64,000 nucleotides of DNA from Symsagittifera roscoffensis (taxonomy: Eukaryota > Xenacoelomorpha > Acoela > Convolutidae). The stretch is from assembly GCF_963678635.1 (NCBI RefSeq), contig NW_026970604.1, positions 89,246 to 153,245 of the forward strand. The letters run 5' to 3'. The notes under the pieces were generated by a model that did not search any database, was not told where the DNA came from, and saw only the letters and a list, made by a program, of their open reading frames with translations. The translations under genes were made by a program, and so were the position numbers. Positions 31,811-43,128 of the stretch are shown here, piece by piece (position 1 is the first letter of the stretch; the number at the start of each line of letters is the position of its first letter).

Positions 31811-32490
31811 TCAACGGGTAGCTCATCATCCCATTGTTGGCCATGAATGCGTCAGATTTCTTTTATTAATAATCGCGCTCTTACGGTATAGGGCGCTACG
31901 AGACCTATGTGGTCGAAAACGGAAGATACGAAACTTAACACTGTTCGCTGTGTTATCGAATTTTTAAGCTCGCGGTTGACACCACGTCTTACGACCAAAA
32001 ATTCGTCGATATGGTCCCATTTCAGACCAAGAATATGGGAGGAATTATCCCCACAAGTTACAATATTTTTACTTCCGTTGCGGCGCGCTTTGGGGCGGGT
32101 TTAACTCTTTTTTAATTTTAGTATGAACTTATGAACTTAGTTAATTTAAAACCACCTAGAGCTAACAGAGTAATTAGCTCTTGACTCAATTTAAATGCAA
32201 CATCAGGGCCCTCAAAGGAGTCTAGGTACTCGTCCATATAAAATTTCTCTACTGCGGACGCTGCGTCAGGGAACATTGCCTGGTTATCCATTGCAGTCCG
32301 TTGCAACGCATAATTTGCACACGTCGAAGAATCTCTCGCTCCAAAGATATGTCTGGTGTACAACCACATTGGCTGTGGGGTCCTCCCGCCACAGAAAACG
32401 AAGGGAAGGTGGGTCCTCTGGAAGTATGCCGACTTGTAGGAACACCCCTTCAATGTCAGCCGATACGGCAGCGTTTGATTTGACAAACTA
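31811..32490 (-). pseudogene. pol: BEL copy A, reverse transcriptase fragment
   Basis: Fragments in two frames: an ADIEGVFLQVGILPED segment with the first catalytic Asp, then TYLWSER and FYMDEYLDS at the palm active site (32241-32230), where the expected YMDD reads YMDE. The connection region and a post-RT segment follow down to about 31850. Compared with copies B and C about 500 bp between protease and RT is deleted. Confidence 0.8.
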
Positions 32491-32491
32491 G

Positions 32492-33091
32492 TTAGGTATC
32501 ATCTGTATTGCACTTGAAACAAGTGGAAAGGAAACCAGTATATGTCGGCATTGAGCCGCTCAAGACCCAGCCTATTGGAAGGTGAACAGCGACGGGCGAA
32601 GTGTTTGGATCGGCCTCACTCTTGAAATACTCCTCAGGCCGAATAGCATGGAAGGAGTCTTGACCAATTATTAAGTCTACATCGGCGTAGCTATACACAA
32701 TTGGTTTGATTGGAGCAAGGTACGGATACTTGCTCTGTAATGCAGGGATGTTGACGGTATCGAAACCGACTTGAAGTTCATCCTTGACAAATGCGGTTAA
32801 TTCGAATATGTATTCGAATCCATCGAAGTTAGAAGATACCTTCATCTGAACTTCTTTCGTTTTAGAAACAGTCGTTGTGTTAATACCGTTTACTGTGAGA
32901 TCCAAGTCTCTTCCTGAAAGATTCAGACATTTGACTAATTTAGCCGATATCCAGGAATGACTAGATGCTGAGTCACACAATGTTAAACAATCAGCACTCT
33001 GGAAATCAGTGGAAACTTGGAGTTTGATTATGGGCACTAAACTAACCCTTTCGATGTTATGATTGATGATTGGTTGTTCGAGATTGCGCAA
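32492..33091 (-). pseudogene. pol: BEL copy A, protease and following region
   Basis: Encodes LTLCDSASSHSWISAKLV. BEL proteases of the DUF1758 type carry a D-S/T-G-A-like loop here; this copy reads CDSASS. YADVDLIIGQDSFHAIRPEE and LPIGWVLSGSMPTYTGFLST follow, both typical of BEL Pol between protease and RT. It ends at a TAA after NTDDT; copy C has the same stop, copy B has a Glu codon there. Confidence 0.8.
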
Positions 33092-33238
33092 CTTACATCC
33101 AACGGAACGGGAATAGTGTCTGCATGATTCGAACTTGAATTTGGTATATTCTTGCTGAATGATATTCTATCAGCGTTTGTGCTCGCTTTATCCGGCTCTG
33201 CATTAGTTCTAGTTTGACCAGCGTTGAGTCTTGTGTGG

Positions 33239-33860
33239 CTATCTTTTGTTGGGATTTGGACTAGGATAAATACGTTCAGCACCATAAAGAAGTACATTAT
33301 GGGTGCTATTGCAACCTGGGTTGGCGCATTTCTGTGCTCTGGGACATTGCCGGAATGCGTGGCTCCCTTGTAAGCAGGAGAAGCAGAAATTATATTCCGC
33401 AGAGAATTTCGAACATTGTGTTGGGGTTTTCTCTTTAAATACAGAGGACTTCCACAAGGCATGTTTCCCCTTGCAGTGGATACAAGAAGGATATTCAAAC
33501 TTTTCCTCAACTGTACTTGTCGAGGCAAAAACTCTCGTCACAGCTTTAGTTTTGGATGGCTCTTCGACTTTGGGCTTTCCAGGCATATTTTTCATTTGCT
33601 CATGAGCCTCTGCTTTATCTTTTAACCAATTGTTTGGGAAGTCAATTAGGTTCGGGCGTGACCGATTACGTTCCACGACAAAAAGCGACCACGATTCTAT
33701 CATGTTTGGTGGAATTTTCGAATGAGCTTGATTTAACAAAGAGATGCTTTTTCAAATCTTCTTCATAGTCAAGAGACCTAAAGACAGCCACCAGACTTGA
33801 AATGGTTATCGGGAAGCTGATGATGTTCTCAGAGTTTAGCATTCGAAGCAACGACGGCAA
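33239..33860 (-). pseudogene. gag: BEL copy A, Gag DUF1759 remnant and zinc-knuckle region
   Basis: Two overlapping frames. The first holds SLVAVFRSLDYEEDL, the end of the DUF1759 capsid-like domain. The second holds SWSLFVVERNRSRPNLIDF and a Cys/His region (CIHCKGKHALWKSSVF, then FCFSCLQGSHAFRQC and CANPGCNSTHN) typical of BEL nucleocapsids. About 300 bp of DUF1759 present in copy C is deleted here. Knuckle spacing is largely kept, apart from Ser at KSSVF. Confidence 0.75.
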
Positions 33861-35058
33861 TATGTTGCAAGGATAAGCTGCAAAAGGTTGCTGCTGATAT
33901 ATGTAAGTGTTTTCAGCTGATGCGTCGTGATTGGGAACCCATAGTAAACGGTACCATCACTTGATACGTGCGCGAATTGTTGCTGAGAGGTTGACGTTAC
34001 GGATGAAAAAACACCAACTGATGGGTTCGTATTACCATCACTTGTTACCCCAGTGATACATTGGGTGACTGCGGGTGTCCACTGGGACATTAGTTGCACA
34101 TTGGGCTGACTAACAACGGCAGACTGTCCGCTAAACGGCTTGTAAACTGACGCAGGTTTGCTATACACGTTATGTGAAAGCAAGTTTTGATTTCTGCAGG
34201 ATCAAATTTGCAGGTGTTTGTGACAAAATGGCATGGGGGTGTTTCCAGAGAATTGATTGGCGGGCAAGTTTCCAACAACTCGAGAATCGTTATTGAAGTT
34301 GTTGACGGGGATATGTTCAATGGAAGACGATGGATGGGGTAGAGAGAAGTAACAGCATACAGGAGTATTGGTAGCTGCTGTTACATCTGGATTAAAAAAT
34401 GACGATGTATGGTTTTCGCAAAGTGGAGCGTTATTTGAAATAGGCAATGACTGCGGTTCGTGCTCAGGATTAGTGGATACAGCGTGCTTGATTCCATTGC
34501 CATCGCTGAAGGAAAGGGTTAGTTGATAGGGATAACATTGTTGATCACAATCAAGAGTCTGTTCCGGCGAGGATGGCCGAGGTGAAGCTCCCGCTGTGGA
34601 CATATTTCTGTGTTGATGCTAACCACTTTCTGTAATTATACAGATTGCAAACTTCGAAGAAGACGGAACTACCTCGGGACCTTTTTGGTTTTCTAATGCG
34701 TGATCAACCCAGTCGTTTACCCTGTCAGAACGACGATCAACCGAAGACGCCAGCTCGAGATGCTGATCTATTTCAGCCTCTTCGAGGTATTCAGTTCCAA
34801 CCATTTTGCTTCAGCTACTTTAATACGATTTTCTTCGCTCAATCGTTCCATTTCAAGTCGAATTTTTTCCATTTGTAAACGATACTCTTGCTCATTACGG
34901 TCAATTTCAAATTTAATTTCTTGTTGTTTTCGTTCCATCACAATCTGATGCTGTTGCTCTTTGATGATGGCTTCCTGTGGTTTCAGTCTTAAGGTTGCTT
35001 CATGTTGTTTTTCTAACTCTTCTCGCTTCATCTTCGCTAGAAGCAGTTCTTTTGTCCT
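33836..35058 (-). pseudogene. gag: BEL copy A, Gag N-terminal half (coiled coil and linker)
   Basis: From 35058 leftward: a charged coiled coil (QQHQIVMERKQQEIKFEIDR, about 90 residues), an acidic segment (EEAEIDQHLELASSVDRRSD), then a Ser/Pro/Asn-rich linker split over two or three frames. This matches copies B and C throughout. It is truncated at 35058, where gypsy integrase sequence begins; the first about 430 bp of gag are missing. Confidence 0.75.
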
Positions 35059-36112
35059 CACTTCTCCTCACACATACTACTCAGGTCACCCACGAAGGCT
35101 TTCCGGTTGTCCGACTGGAATGTCATCGGACAACCATATCCTGATATCCAATGTGTTATCAAGTGGTTACAATTCTCCTCCGCTGAGGCTGTTCGACATC
35201 GCACCGCTTCCGCCAACTTCGTAAAGTGGTCTATTATGACCAATAATTGTTTGTATCCCGATTCTGTCATGCAGATCTTCTGGTGGTCTATCTGCACGAC
35301 CTCGTTAAACTCCGAGGTCTCTAAGGACTTGAATGGGAATTTCATCTTCCTTGGATCTTTCACTTGTACGCATACCAGACATGCGTTCACCCATCTCTTG
35401 CAAGCTTCCTTAACCCCGGCCAATCAAACCTGTGTAGTATACTCTGTTGCACCTTGTCTATCCCCTAGTGTCCCATTTGATCGAGCGATCTGAATAACAT
35501 TTCAGTCTGGTACAACTGTGGTAGTATGATGAGGTTATGCTTGTGTAGTATCTTCTCTTCATCCTTTCTCCTGCATGCTACCACCCCATCAGCTGTGTGA
35601 AAGAGTAAATCTTTTCTCTCCTTGTAGAACTGGCTCAAGGTCTTGTAGCTGTCTTCTTCCAGATCCCCTTTCTCTTTGACTCCCGTCCGCATCCATTTGG
35701 AGAGGTTGCTCGTCATCTTGTCATTCTTCTGGGCTCGTATCAGATCCGATAGCCTATATGTCGCCTTGACGTGTTCCTTCAATGCCATTATCTGACCATT
35801 CATTTCTCCGGGACTGTGGATGTCGTCTTTCAACTTGACGCAAACTATCCTCCTCAAGACTTTCCTGTCATCTTCTGGCACCAGGTTTGTTCTCACATTT
35901 GAATTGCACGCTAGCTCCCTGAACGGTTTTCTTGATACTGCAATTTTCTCAAGTTCTTCACCTCCGCACACCTCTTGCTGATCCAAATTGTACGTACCTG
36001 ATGAAGGGTCAAGTTGTAGCTCCCTGTCGCGGAGCCTCATCTTCTCTTCTGCAAATCTCATGCATAAACCATCTTGATCATCGCTGCTCCACATAACAAG
36101 TATAAAACACAC
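35059..36112 (-). pseudogene. pol: Ty3/gypsy pol fragment: RNase H-integrase linker and integrase core
   Basis: The frame from 36112 to 35465 is mostly charged linker, ending in the H2C2-type zinc-binding region (HKHNLIILPQLYQTEMLFRS then DQMGH). The second frame (35423-35058) continues with RWVNACLVCVQVKDPRKM, giving the CxxC half, and the integrase catalytic core with QIDHQKICM (first Asp) and FQSDNRKAFVGD (second Asp). The DDE glutamate and C-terminus are missing where BEL copy A begins. It is unrelated in sequence to the 1-9 kb element's family. A frameshift separates the two parts. Confidence 0.85.
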
Positions 36113-37682
36113 TCAAGAAAATTAAACTGGGTAGTCACATACCGGCGCACTCGAGAATTGGAGTAACTAAATTAACCAGCAACTCTAGCATAAATGGAAT
36201 TAAGTTAACTTGAGAAGTTTTAAATCACTAAGTTCCAGCTTGGGAAATGAGTTTTGACTTGAGAATTAAGTTTTTGGTGCTGGACCAGTGGGAGACTTCG
36301 GCTGTCCACCTTTCCACCGAAGGTTCACTCTGGTCCGCTTCTAATTCGTTTCTTCTTTGTTCGCAATCGCTCTGCCTTCTGTTCTAGGATAAGACAGCTC
36401 TAATCTAGTGTGATATTATATCTGCAAATTGCGAATAGCAACTTCCCGCTGCTTTTTCGACCACTTTCCCGCGATTGTAGTTCAGTTTTTCTGATCTTAT
36501 TTCTTTTTTTTAGTTGTCGCGAGAAAGTTGTGCATGACATGCTCAATTCGAATTTTTGAAAAATTCTATTTCAACCCAAAATCATGTTGCTCGCATTGCT
36601 CAAGGTCAAACTTCCAAATATGACCGACTGGCACATATGAATTCGCACCTGGCACCGAAGAACTAAAGACCATCCGAGCACTTCAATTGATTTGGCCACT
36701 TCTTTAAACTAAAAACATCATTCGCATGCTAGCAAAATTACCAACCACATCAGAAATCATTCACGACGTTTTCACCGCATGGATTCTTCCCCCACGATAA
36801 AGTAGGATGAATTGAATAATTTAAACAAAAAAATTCAAAGCAAAACTAACCATTCTTCATCAAATGTTTTTTTTTCTTGTTGTTTAGCCTTCACAGCACA
36901 ATCATCTACAAAACCAAAAAAAAACAAATAAAAACAAAATATTTCATAACTTATAAACTTCTATTAACAAACCGCAATGAATAAAGCGGTAAAATTTCCC
37001 CAAAAAGCAGAAAATTGATATATAATTTCTTTTCCCCAATTCAGTAAACCTAATTAAAATGAAAATAAACTAATAATTTCAACCCCCAAAAAGGTAGTAA
37101 AACTAAATTTTTCGGTAGTAAATGTATATAAATGCAAGCAGTACTAACCTTTTCAACGCTTTTCTATAGTTTACAATAATTCACTCGCTCACAATTCTAT
37201 CCATAATCGCACTGCTCGCCTCGGACGAACTGTTAAAAATAATGAATTTAGTTTTTAACTTTCACTGATAAGAACTCTAACCAGTATTAACAAGTTTCAA
37301 ACTTTCTTTTAACCCGGTTGGAATGGAAATATACAATAATCCAAACTAACCAACGCAGCTTACTAAACACCATGAACCACAAACTAACAGCATGACTAAG
37401 AAAAGAACACCTACGGTACCCAAACCGGATTAACCCAGCTTAAAACTGGATAATTTATTCTTTTGAAGACTTTTACCCAGTCTAAAAAAGAAATCATAAA
37501 ACACCAAAAAGTCGCAAGACAAACCCAAAACAAAAATAATTTGATTTTTGAGAAAAGGACACAACCAAAGAAACAAAAGTAAAACCAGAAATAATATAAC
37601 ATAAAAAGGTGAGCACAAAACAGGACCCCTTAAAAAACCAGTAGAAATTTGAAGAACCAAAACTCTGTAAACCCCGGATGGG
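36113..37682. other. AT-rich sequence without recognised gene
   Basis: A TATA-like tatataaatg near 37125 is the only promoter-like signal. The hydrophobic overlapping minus-strand ORFs at 37411-37824 come from Phe/Leu-rich translation of AT-rich DNA and are not supported. Confidence 0.45.
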
Positions 37683-38130
37683 TGGAACCAGATCTAAACC
37701 AGATTTTATTATTGGATAATAATCTGAATGCTTTAAAATTGTAAATTCGAACAAACGTTTTCGCATATAAAAGTTTGAGATTATTCTGATATTTTATCCC
37801 TATAAAATATTGAATACTAACCAATCATACTCCATCAAACTAACAACCCACTTATTTCTAAGTGCTGAAATTACTTGTAATTTCAGCACCAGAGAGATTT
37901 GAATTCAACATACAACTTAATTGCTTTCTCCAAGAGACCGACTCGTAACAAAACAGTATACTCTAGATCTATTGAGACTAATTGAGACTAGCAGATATAA
38001 GAGGAAGACTAAGATCGGTATTAGACTAAGAAATTGCACGAATTTATCCGGCTGAAAATAAGATAGCGCGACGAACAGACGGTGTACCTTATCTGAAATT
38101 ACTCTTTGAGTATATCCCAAAGAAGATAAC
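37683..38130 (+). repeat. Gypsy-element LTR/leader start, plus orientation
   Basis: Reverse-complement match to 8500-8872, beginning at TGGAACC and including gatctaaac, a TATA-like gcatataaaag (about 37764), the 28-bp palindrome at 37862-37889 and cggtattagactaagaaatt. The match fades after about 38130. It shows that TGGAACC is a real family boundary. Confidence 0.75.
37862..37889. repeat. Perfect 28-bp palindrome in the leader copy
   Basis: gtgctgaaattac-tt-gtaatttcagcac, identical to that at 8731-8758 on the other strand. Confidence 0.85.
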
Positions 38131-38358
38131 TCAGAGACTAAACCTCTCAGAACCAAATAAAAGCGTGAACAAAAGTTCAGGTAAGACCTTTACCTGAAAA
38201 CAAATACAAATTACCACGACCTACTTCGTTATTTTACACTAGTAGTATAGAATATTCGCATAGTTTTCTCCTTGAAAACAATTAACGCCACACGAGCAAT
38301 ACATTTCGTCTTCACCTCAATAAACACAAACTAAGTGCAACCGAAACGACTAAATAGC

Positions 38359-38401
38359 TTGACAGGAAATAGATTTTTTGACCAGCTATTTCTTGTCAAG
38401 T
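38359..38401. repeat. Imperfect hairpin
   Basis: cttgacaggaaatag and ctatttcttgtcaag are inverted with one mismatch around a T-rich loop. Confidence 0.6.
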
Positions 38402-39049
38402 TTTTTAAAAAATTGGTTCAGGCAAGGCATTCGAGACAACAAAAACGTGGAATCTTAATTTTTCCAGAATTTCTAATAGTAGCAACCAGATAAAATTCTA
38501 CTTGCGAATAGTTAAACCACAAACTAATATCGGCGATTTTTTTAAGTATACAAAGGGGTTGAAAACCAATTCTCTTAAGAAAAGTCAATCGCTTGGCAAC
38601 AAAGCTGACAAAAAATAAAAAGGCATTTTCTAAAAACAAATTTTTCGAACTAGTATTTTTGTTTTACAAAAATCACTCGAGGCCAAGAAATTTTTCATTC
38701 AGAACTTTTTCGCTGGCTAGTGCAATGAAACAACCTTTTGAATGATTAAATATTTCTATAAGAGAAGTCACGTTGTCAACCTCACAAAAAGTCCATGTTC
38801 CGATTTGCTTAGGCCTGCTAATCTCACACGCAATAAGTTAGTAAATGACCTCAAAACCAATTTCTGTGACTACCAGATTTGGACTGAAAGAAAAGTTAAT
38901 TACAGGGAAAAAAAACGTTTTGTTCTAGATGGTCTGACACTACTCGGAGTTGAAGTAAATGTCCTTTTTCATAGAACCTTTTTTGTTCTCGTATCATTAT
39001 CTATCAGTTTTTTGTGTTAACAAATTTTAATATATTACTTGTTGGATGT
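38402..39049. other. No gene recognised
   Basis: AT-rich. Short ORFs on both strands lack motifs. Confidence 0.45.
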
Positions 39050-39146
39050 TCGGATTAAGCTGATTTTGCGTCGGCTGGTTCTGCATCGGCTGATTCTAAA
39101 TAGGCTGGTTTTGTATAAGCTGATTCTGCATGGGCTGATTTTTGTT
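39050..39146 (-). repeat. 18-bp repeats encoding Asn-Gln-Pro hexapeptides
   Basis: About five tandem units of the type ggctgattctgcat. On the minus strand one frame reads NQPMQNQLIQNQPI, a stop, then NQPMQNQPTQNQLNPN, a low-complexity peptide like the Q/P/N-rich start of the gag at 4.3 kb. It may be part of a gag-like frame. Confidence 0.55.
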
Positions 39147-39508
39147 GGAACCAAGAATTCCACAGATACAGCTCAAAATTATCACCAATGCCAAACTCAT
39201 TCTTAAAAATTATTGAATACAGATTGAGACAATATTATTGAATACAGATTTCATTGAGAAACATATAACACTGAGACCTCAGGCCTTCGCTATAAAATAA
39301 AATTACGACCGTCAAGTAAAGTTTTGGTTTCAACAAAAATTTCTGAATACGTTCAAAGAACAATTTTAATATGTTTCAGCAAATTTCAGCGACTTGATGT
39401 AATTAAAGGAGCATCTTCATCTAAAGGTTTCAAGGGCGGATACTCTTCCAAGTGTTGGAAATCGGTGTTGGATGTTAGGGATAGACTTCAGAATTTGTTG
39501 ACGGGTCC

Positions 39509-39960
39509 CTGTTAGGCGCTTCGTTCTTCTCGCTCCCTTCAGATGTAGCCCCACTGTTGGATACTGACTTGGAAGCCATCCAGTCTCTAATATAGGGAGT
39601 CTTCTCTGATTCCTTCGTAATCTGTTGTAGCATGGCCGCTGACTATTCATGACTGGAAAACATCTCACTGAACGTCCTGGCCAACGGCGCTTCAACTTCA
39701 TCTGCCAAGTCTTCGTCCGGTTCGCCTGTCTGTGAAACCTGAGGTGCTTTTGACGAACTATCCAATATTCCAACAGAACTTGAATCCATATCAGTCAGCG
39801 GGGCAACTGGAAAGGAATTTGGTGATTGCGAAGTTGACAAAGCTTCTATGATCTCATCGCTGATCCCGTATAGAGCTCTATCGCCAGTACTCAGACTTCG
39901 ACGTTTTGAAGACCACACTTGGGCTTGTTCACTGGTTACTGCCGCATGGGCACAGTTGGA
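39509..39960 (-). pseudogene. Unrecognised acidic/Ser-rich coding fragment, possibly gypsy gag start
   Basis: One frame with a single TAG: first about 110 codons containing LSTGDRALYGISDEIIEALS and an acidic EPDEDLADEVEAPLARTFSE, then after the stop LQQITKESEKTPYIRDWMAS. The codon pattern and continuity across the stop suggest real coding sequence. It reads in the same direction as the gypsy pol fragment at 35.1-36.1 kb, so it could be the N-terminus of that element's Gag, but I do not recognise the family. Confidence 0.4.
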
Positions 39961-40894
39961 TGTCTACTGACCGTTTAGCCCCCACTCAGCTCTGCTGATG
40001 TTAGAGAGGCTTCAAGGGATGGGACACAGTTAGTAGAAGCAGTAACCGTAAAGTGAACAAGTTCAAGTTTTGTTTTTGAAACCGAATAGGGGTGCCTACG
40101 ACTAGCGAGTTTCAGAAATTATGGGTGATGAATTTGAACTAACTTCTTCTTTAATTTGGTTTTATACCGACTACGATTGAACCATCACTTTAAATATGGA
40201 TACAGAGCTTGGACCTTATGTCATTAATCTGTCTAGACAATGCCTTAAATCTGCTGCTTTATGTTTATTCAAACTTGAGTTTTTTTTTCCAATATTTTCT
40301 TTTATGTTTTCAGATTTATATATTTTTCCTTGTCCTTGAAGATCACAAATTTCATTTGATAAAACGGGCAGTGCTGTGTATCCAAATGGGGATCGTTAAC
40401 TGTCCCCTCGCTGCCTCTGGTGCTTCATATTAGAGTTCTCGTTGTATGCAAATTTACCAGTAACAATGAGAAATAAATTTTTTCTATCTTTCTTCGATAT
40501 CAGCTTTCTCCATCTTGAGAATAATTCTCGGTTGCTAGCTTAGAAATTCCTGAGGTTTTATGCGGCGAAAAATCTCCCTTTGAAGGTCAACCGCGAGGCG
40601 GTGAGTTTTTGAGATACTTTTCTAAAAACTCTATACAAGTTCCGTTCCATCCCGCAGAAAAACATCATCGAGAACAAAATATACCAAAATCCGTAACACT
40701 TCTTGATGCAGTTGGTTTCTTTTCAAATCGCGTACGCTTTTCAATTCGGCTAAAAATTGTGCAGCAATGTCCAGGTTATGCCTGTATTTGTGACTACTCT
40801 GTGGTCGGTTTAGGACTAAACTCGAGGATCCCGGGATTGGTGTGTTTTCGTTTTCATTGGATATTCTACGCTGCTCTGCGATATGTACTCTCCT
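39961..40894. other. No gene recognised
   Basis: Mixed sequence between the acidic fragment and the coiled-coil fragment; overlapping plus-strand ORFs have no motif. Confidence 0.4.
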
Positions 40895-41208
40895 TTATTG
40901 GAGCAGCTTCTCTTCTATTTCCAGCATACCGATGTCCATTGTAAACCTATGAACCGTATCTCGCAGTTCAATCGCGTTGCGAAGTGGATCGGATTCCTCC
41001 TTCATACTCTTGATTTTCGCCTGCAGCTCTTTATAATCATTATCATCTTGTTTGATCTTTTCTTGCAGTTCAATTACTTTATCCATGAACGATTTCAATT
41101 CATTTCGTTTTTTGATGGTGGTCGATAGCTTCTCTTTGCTAGCACGAATGTTACCGACGACCCTCGAATCTTGATTTGCCAGACTTCTTCTATCCTTACC
41201 AGCCTTTC
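40895..41208 (-). pseudogene. Coiled-coil protein fragment, downstream part, cut by BEL insertion
   Basis: Read on the minus strand from the LTR edge at 41208, the frame is open to a TAA at about 40895 and encodes a long charged coiled coil (VIELQEKIKQDDNDYKELQ, IKSMKEESDPLRNAIELRD, MDIGMLEIEEKLLQ). The original gene is interrupted by BEL copy B; the other side continues at 50793 and beyond. No named family recognised; an SMC-type coiled coil is one weak possibility. Confidence 0.5.
41204..41208. other. Target-site duplication of BEL copy B, left
   Basis: CTTTC, repeated at 50793-50797 just outside the right LTR. Five bases is normal for BEL/Pao integration. Confidence 0.85.
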
Positions 41209-41520
41209 TGTTCGCGCTTAAATTAATCTTAAATTAATGACGTCATTATAGCGCGAAAGTGAAAAAGCTAAAATTAGATTTTCTTAGACAAAAGGCCTTG
41301 AAAACTACTGGTTTGTCCGATTAAGGTCAGTTTGCCATCAAAAATGTTTATAGATTTTTGAGAATGTTGGAAACCGTATTGCTAAAAATGTTAACCGAAA
41401 AATGTTCAACCCATTCTTTCAGATATTACTTATTCTTTATATTATCTGTTAAATTGCCGATAATTTACAGACACTGAAGCAGGTTTTTGTAGGTGTTACA
41501 GGATACGAGACTGCGGCACA
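41209..41520 (+). repeat. BEL copy B 5' LTR (312 bp)
   Basis: Starts TGTTCGCGCTTAAATTAATC and ends GAGACTGCGGCACA. The same length as the LTR at 50481-50792, from which it differs at scattered positions. A TGG-starting word (tggtccgccgacccgg) four bases after the LTR is a possible tRNA primer-binding site. Confidence 0.9.
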
Positions 41521-42880
41521 TTTTGGTCCGCCGACCCGGACATTAGATATTCCGGACGTAATTCCAGAGTTGTTGGCTGCGAGAAAGCCAGGCTACGAGG
41601 AAGCCACAGCGTCCTATTGAAGCAGCGTCCTATTGTTGGCTAAGGGGAAGCCACAGCTTCGAGGAAGCCACAGCGACCCGGACATTAGATATTCCGGACG
41701 ATATTGCCAACGACTCCAAATTTCTTCAAAACCGCTGCTGCAAAAAGACATGTCGTGATTTTATTCGGCAAGTATATCCACAATTCTTCGGCTAATTCGT
41801 AGTTTTCGGTTAAAAGATTGGAAATAAACAACTCTCGCATCGGGTTTTTAACCCTTCGTTCCTCAGGATTACCTTCGAAGTGGATTTTGACGACAAAATT
41901 TAAATTTCTGGACACTTTTTTGAGGAAGAGCTTCAACTGATCAACGTCCTTGGAGTCCAATGGTTTATCAAACGAGAAGGGAAATTTTGCAGCCGGCAGA
42001 AAATTCATAAACCTCTTGCTAAAAATCAGATTTTCATTCGACTGAAAAACTTCTCTACAATTTGCAGAGCCTATCTTCATTGCCAAAATATTAGAAACCT
42101 AGCAGATTGAAGCTAACGTAAATCCGACAAAATTGAGCATTTCGTCCACCCAACATCTCGAGACCTCAACCAAGGTGTAGATCTCTTGACTTGAGTCCAG
42201 ATTATTGTTTACGCAGACACCTTCGCAAACAGACGCGACGTATTCAGACGCAGAAGTATCGCAGGACTCGACATACTGGAGTGTGGATTGTGGACACCCA
42301 TTTTTTCTCAACACCCGAAGTTTTCTGTGGATTTTGGAATCTACCGGTGAACGCCTCTACAAAACTTGTAAGACTAAAAAACCAAAATTTTATCCATTTG
42401 TGCTAACTCGCTGATTTGATGCTTTAAGTTCTGATACCAGGTTTTTTGATGGCAAAACCGTAGCCCCCAATTTTTCTCGATACCAAAACCTGATCAGAAA
42501 AATTTCTGTGGGTTTAGGAAAAAACCGGCCTCATAAACCTTAATTATGTTATCCTAACACCGTGACTCTAAGCTCAACACCGTATTGAAAAAAAGGCCAA
42601 AAATGTTGAAGAAAATTGAAAATTTTTGATTTTTTTTTCAAAAAAAGTTTAAAGTTTTGCAAATTATTCAGCAAAGCGCCTAGTTTCATAATAATTCAAT
42701 TAACACGACCGAGGCGAGTTTTTTGCCCAAATTTCGGACTTTTTAGAAAAAAATTCAAAATTTCGCAAACGCATCAGGTCCTTGTTGGAACTTGACCGTT
42801 GGGTGAAAAAGTGGAAAAAACTTTCGGAAAAAAAAACCGAAATTTTCGATAAAATTTCTGAAAAAACGCCGTGTTCATTC
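41521..42880. other. Extra sequence between the BEL copy B 5' LTR and its leader
   Basis: About 1.36 kb for which copy C has no counterpart in the window. It starts with a 26-bp direct repeat (41533-41558 and 41675-41700) enclosing gaggaagccacagc-type repeats, then a minus-strand coding fragment (41685-42086), then AT-rich sequence to about 42880, where homology with copy C (tcttgaaacgtggtgcagc) begins. It looks like captured host DNA, or a later insertion. Confidence 0.6.
41685..42086 (-). pseudogene. TRPM-channel-like coding fragment inside BEL copy B
   Basis: A 133-codon open segment. The segment MRELFISNLLTENYELAEEL followed by WIYLPNKITTCLFAAAVLKKFG resembles the cytoplasmic melastatin-homology region of TRPM ion channels, where a leucine-rich helical pair ends in an A-A-x-x-LKK motif. 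The N-terminal part (SFDKPLDSKDVDQLKLFLKK) is unrecognised. There are no membrane segments. Orientation is opposite to the BEL element. A second minus ORF just upstream (42314-42099) may be the preceding exon or noise. The TRPM call is by eye and moderate. Confidence 0.35.
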
Positions 42881-43128
42881 TTGAAACGTGGTGCAGCTAA
42901 CTTAACTAAATCAATTGGCTAAAAGTAGCCGTAGTCGAGACCCGTAGCGTATTATCAAGCAAATCGTCTTACCTTTTGCTACAACCTTGTTAGCTCAGGG
43001 TGTTGCGGGAGGTCAGGTCGCGGTTTGCTTGATTCCCTTCCTCTAAAGTTGATTTAATTCACTAAATGTTCATACTAGCTGCTAGCTCGCTGCACCACGC
43101 TTTGAAAATACTTTCCCCCGCTTCGCAA
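42881..43128 (+). repeat. BEL leader sequence shared by copies B and C
   Basis: Homologous to 51225-51340 with a deletion in copy C; shared words include tcttgaaacgtggtgcagct and ctgctagctcgctgcaccacgct. Confidence 0.75.

Noticed and set aside
37411-37824. Four overlapping hydrophobic minus-strand ORFs
   Set aside because: Phe/Leu-rich translation of AT-rich DNA without stable frame or motif.
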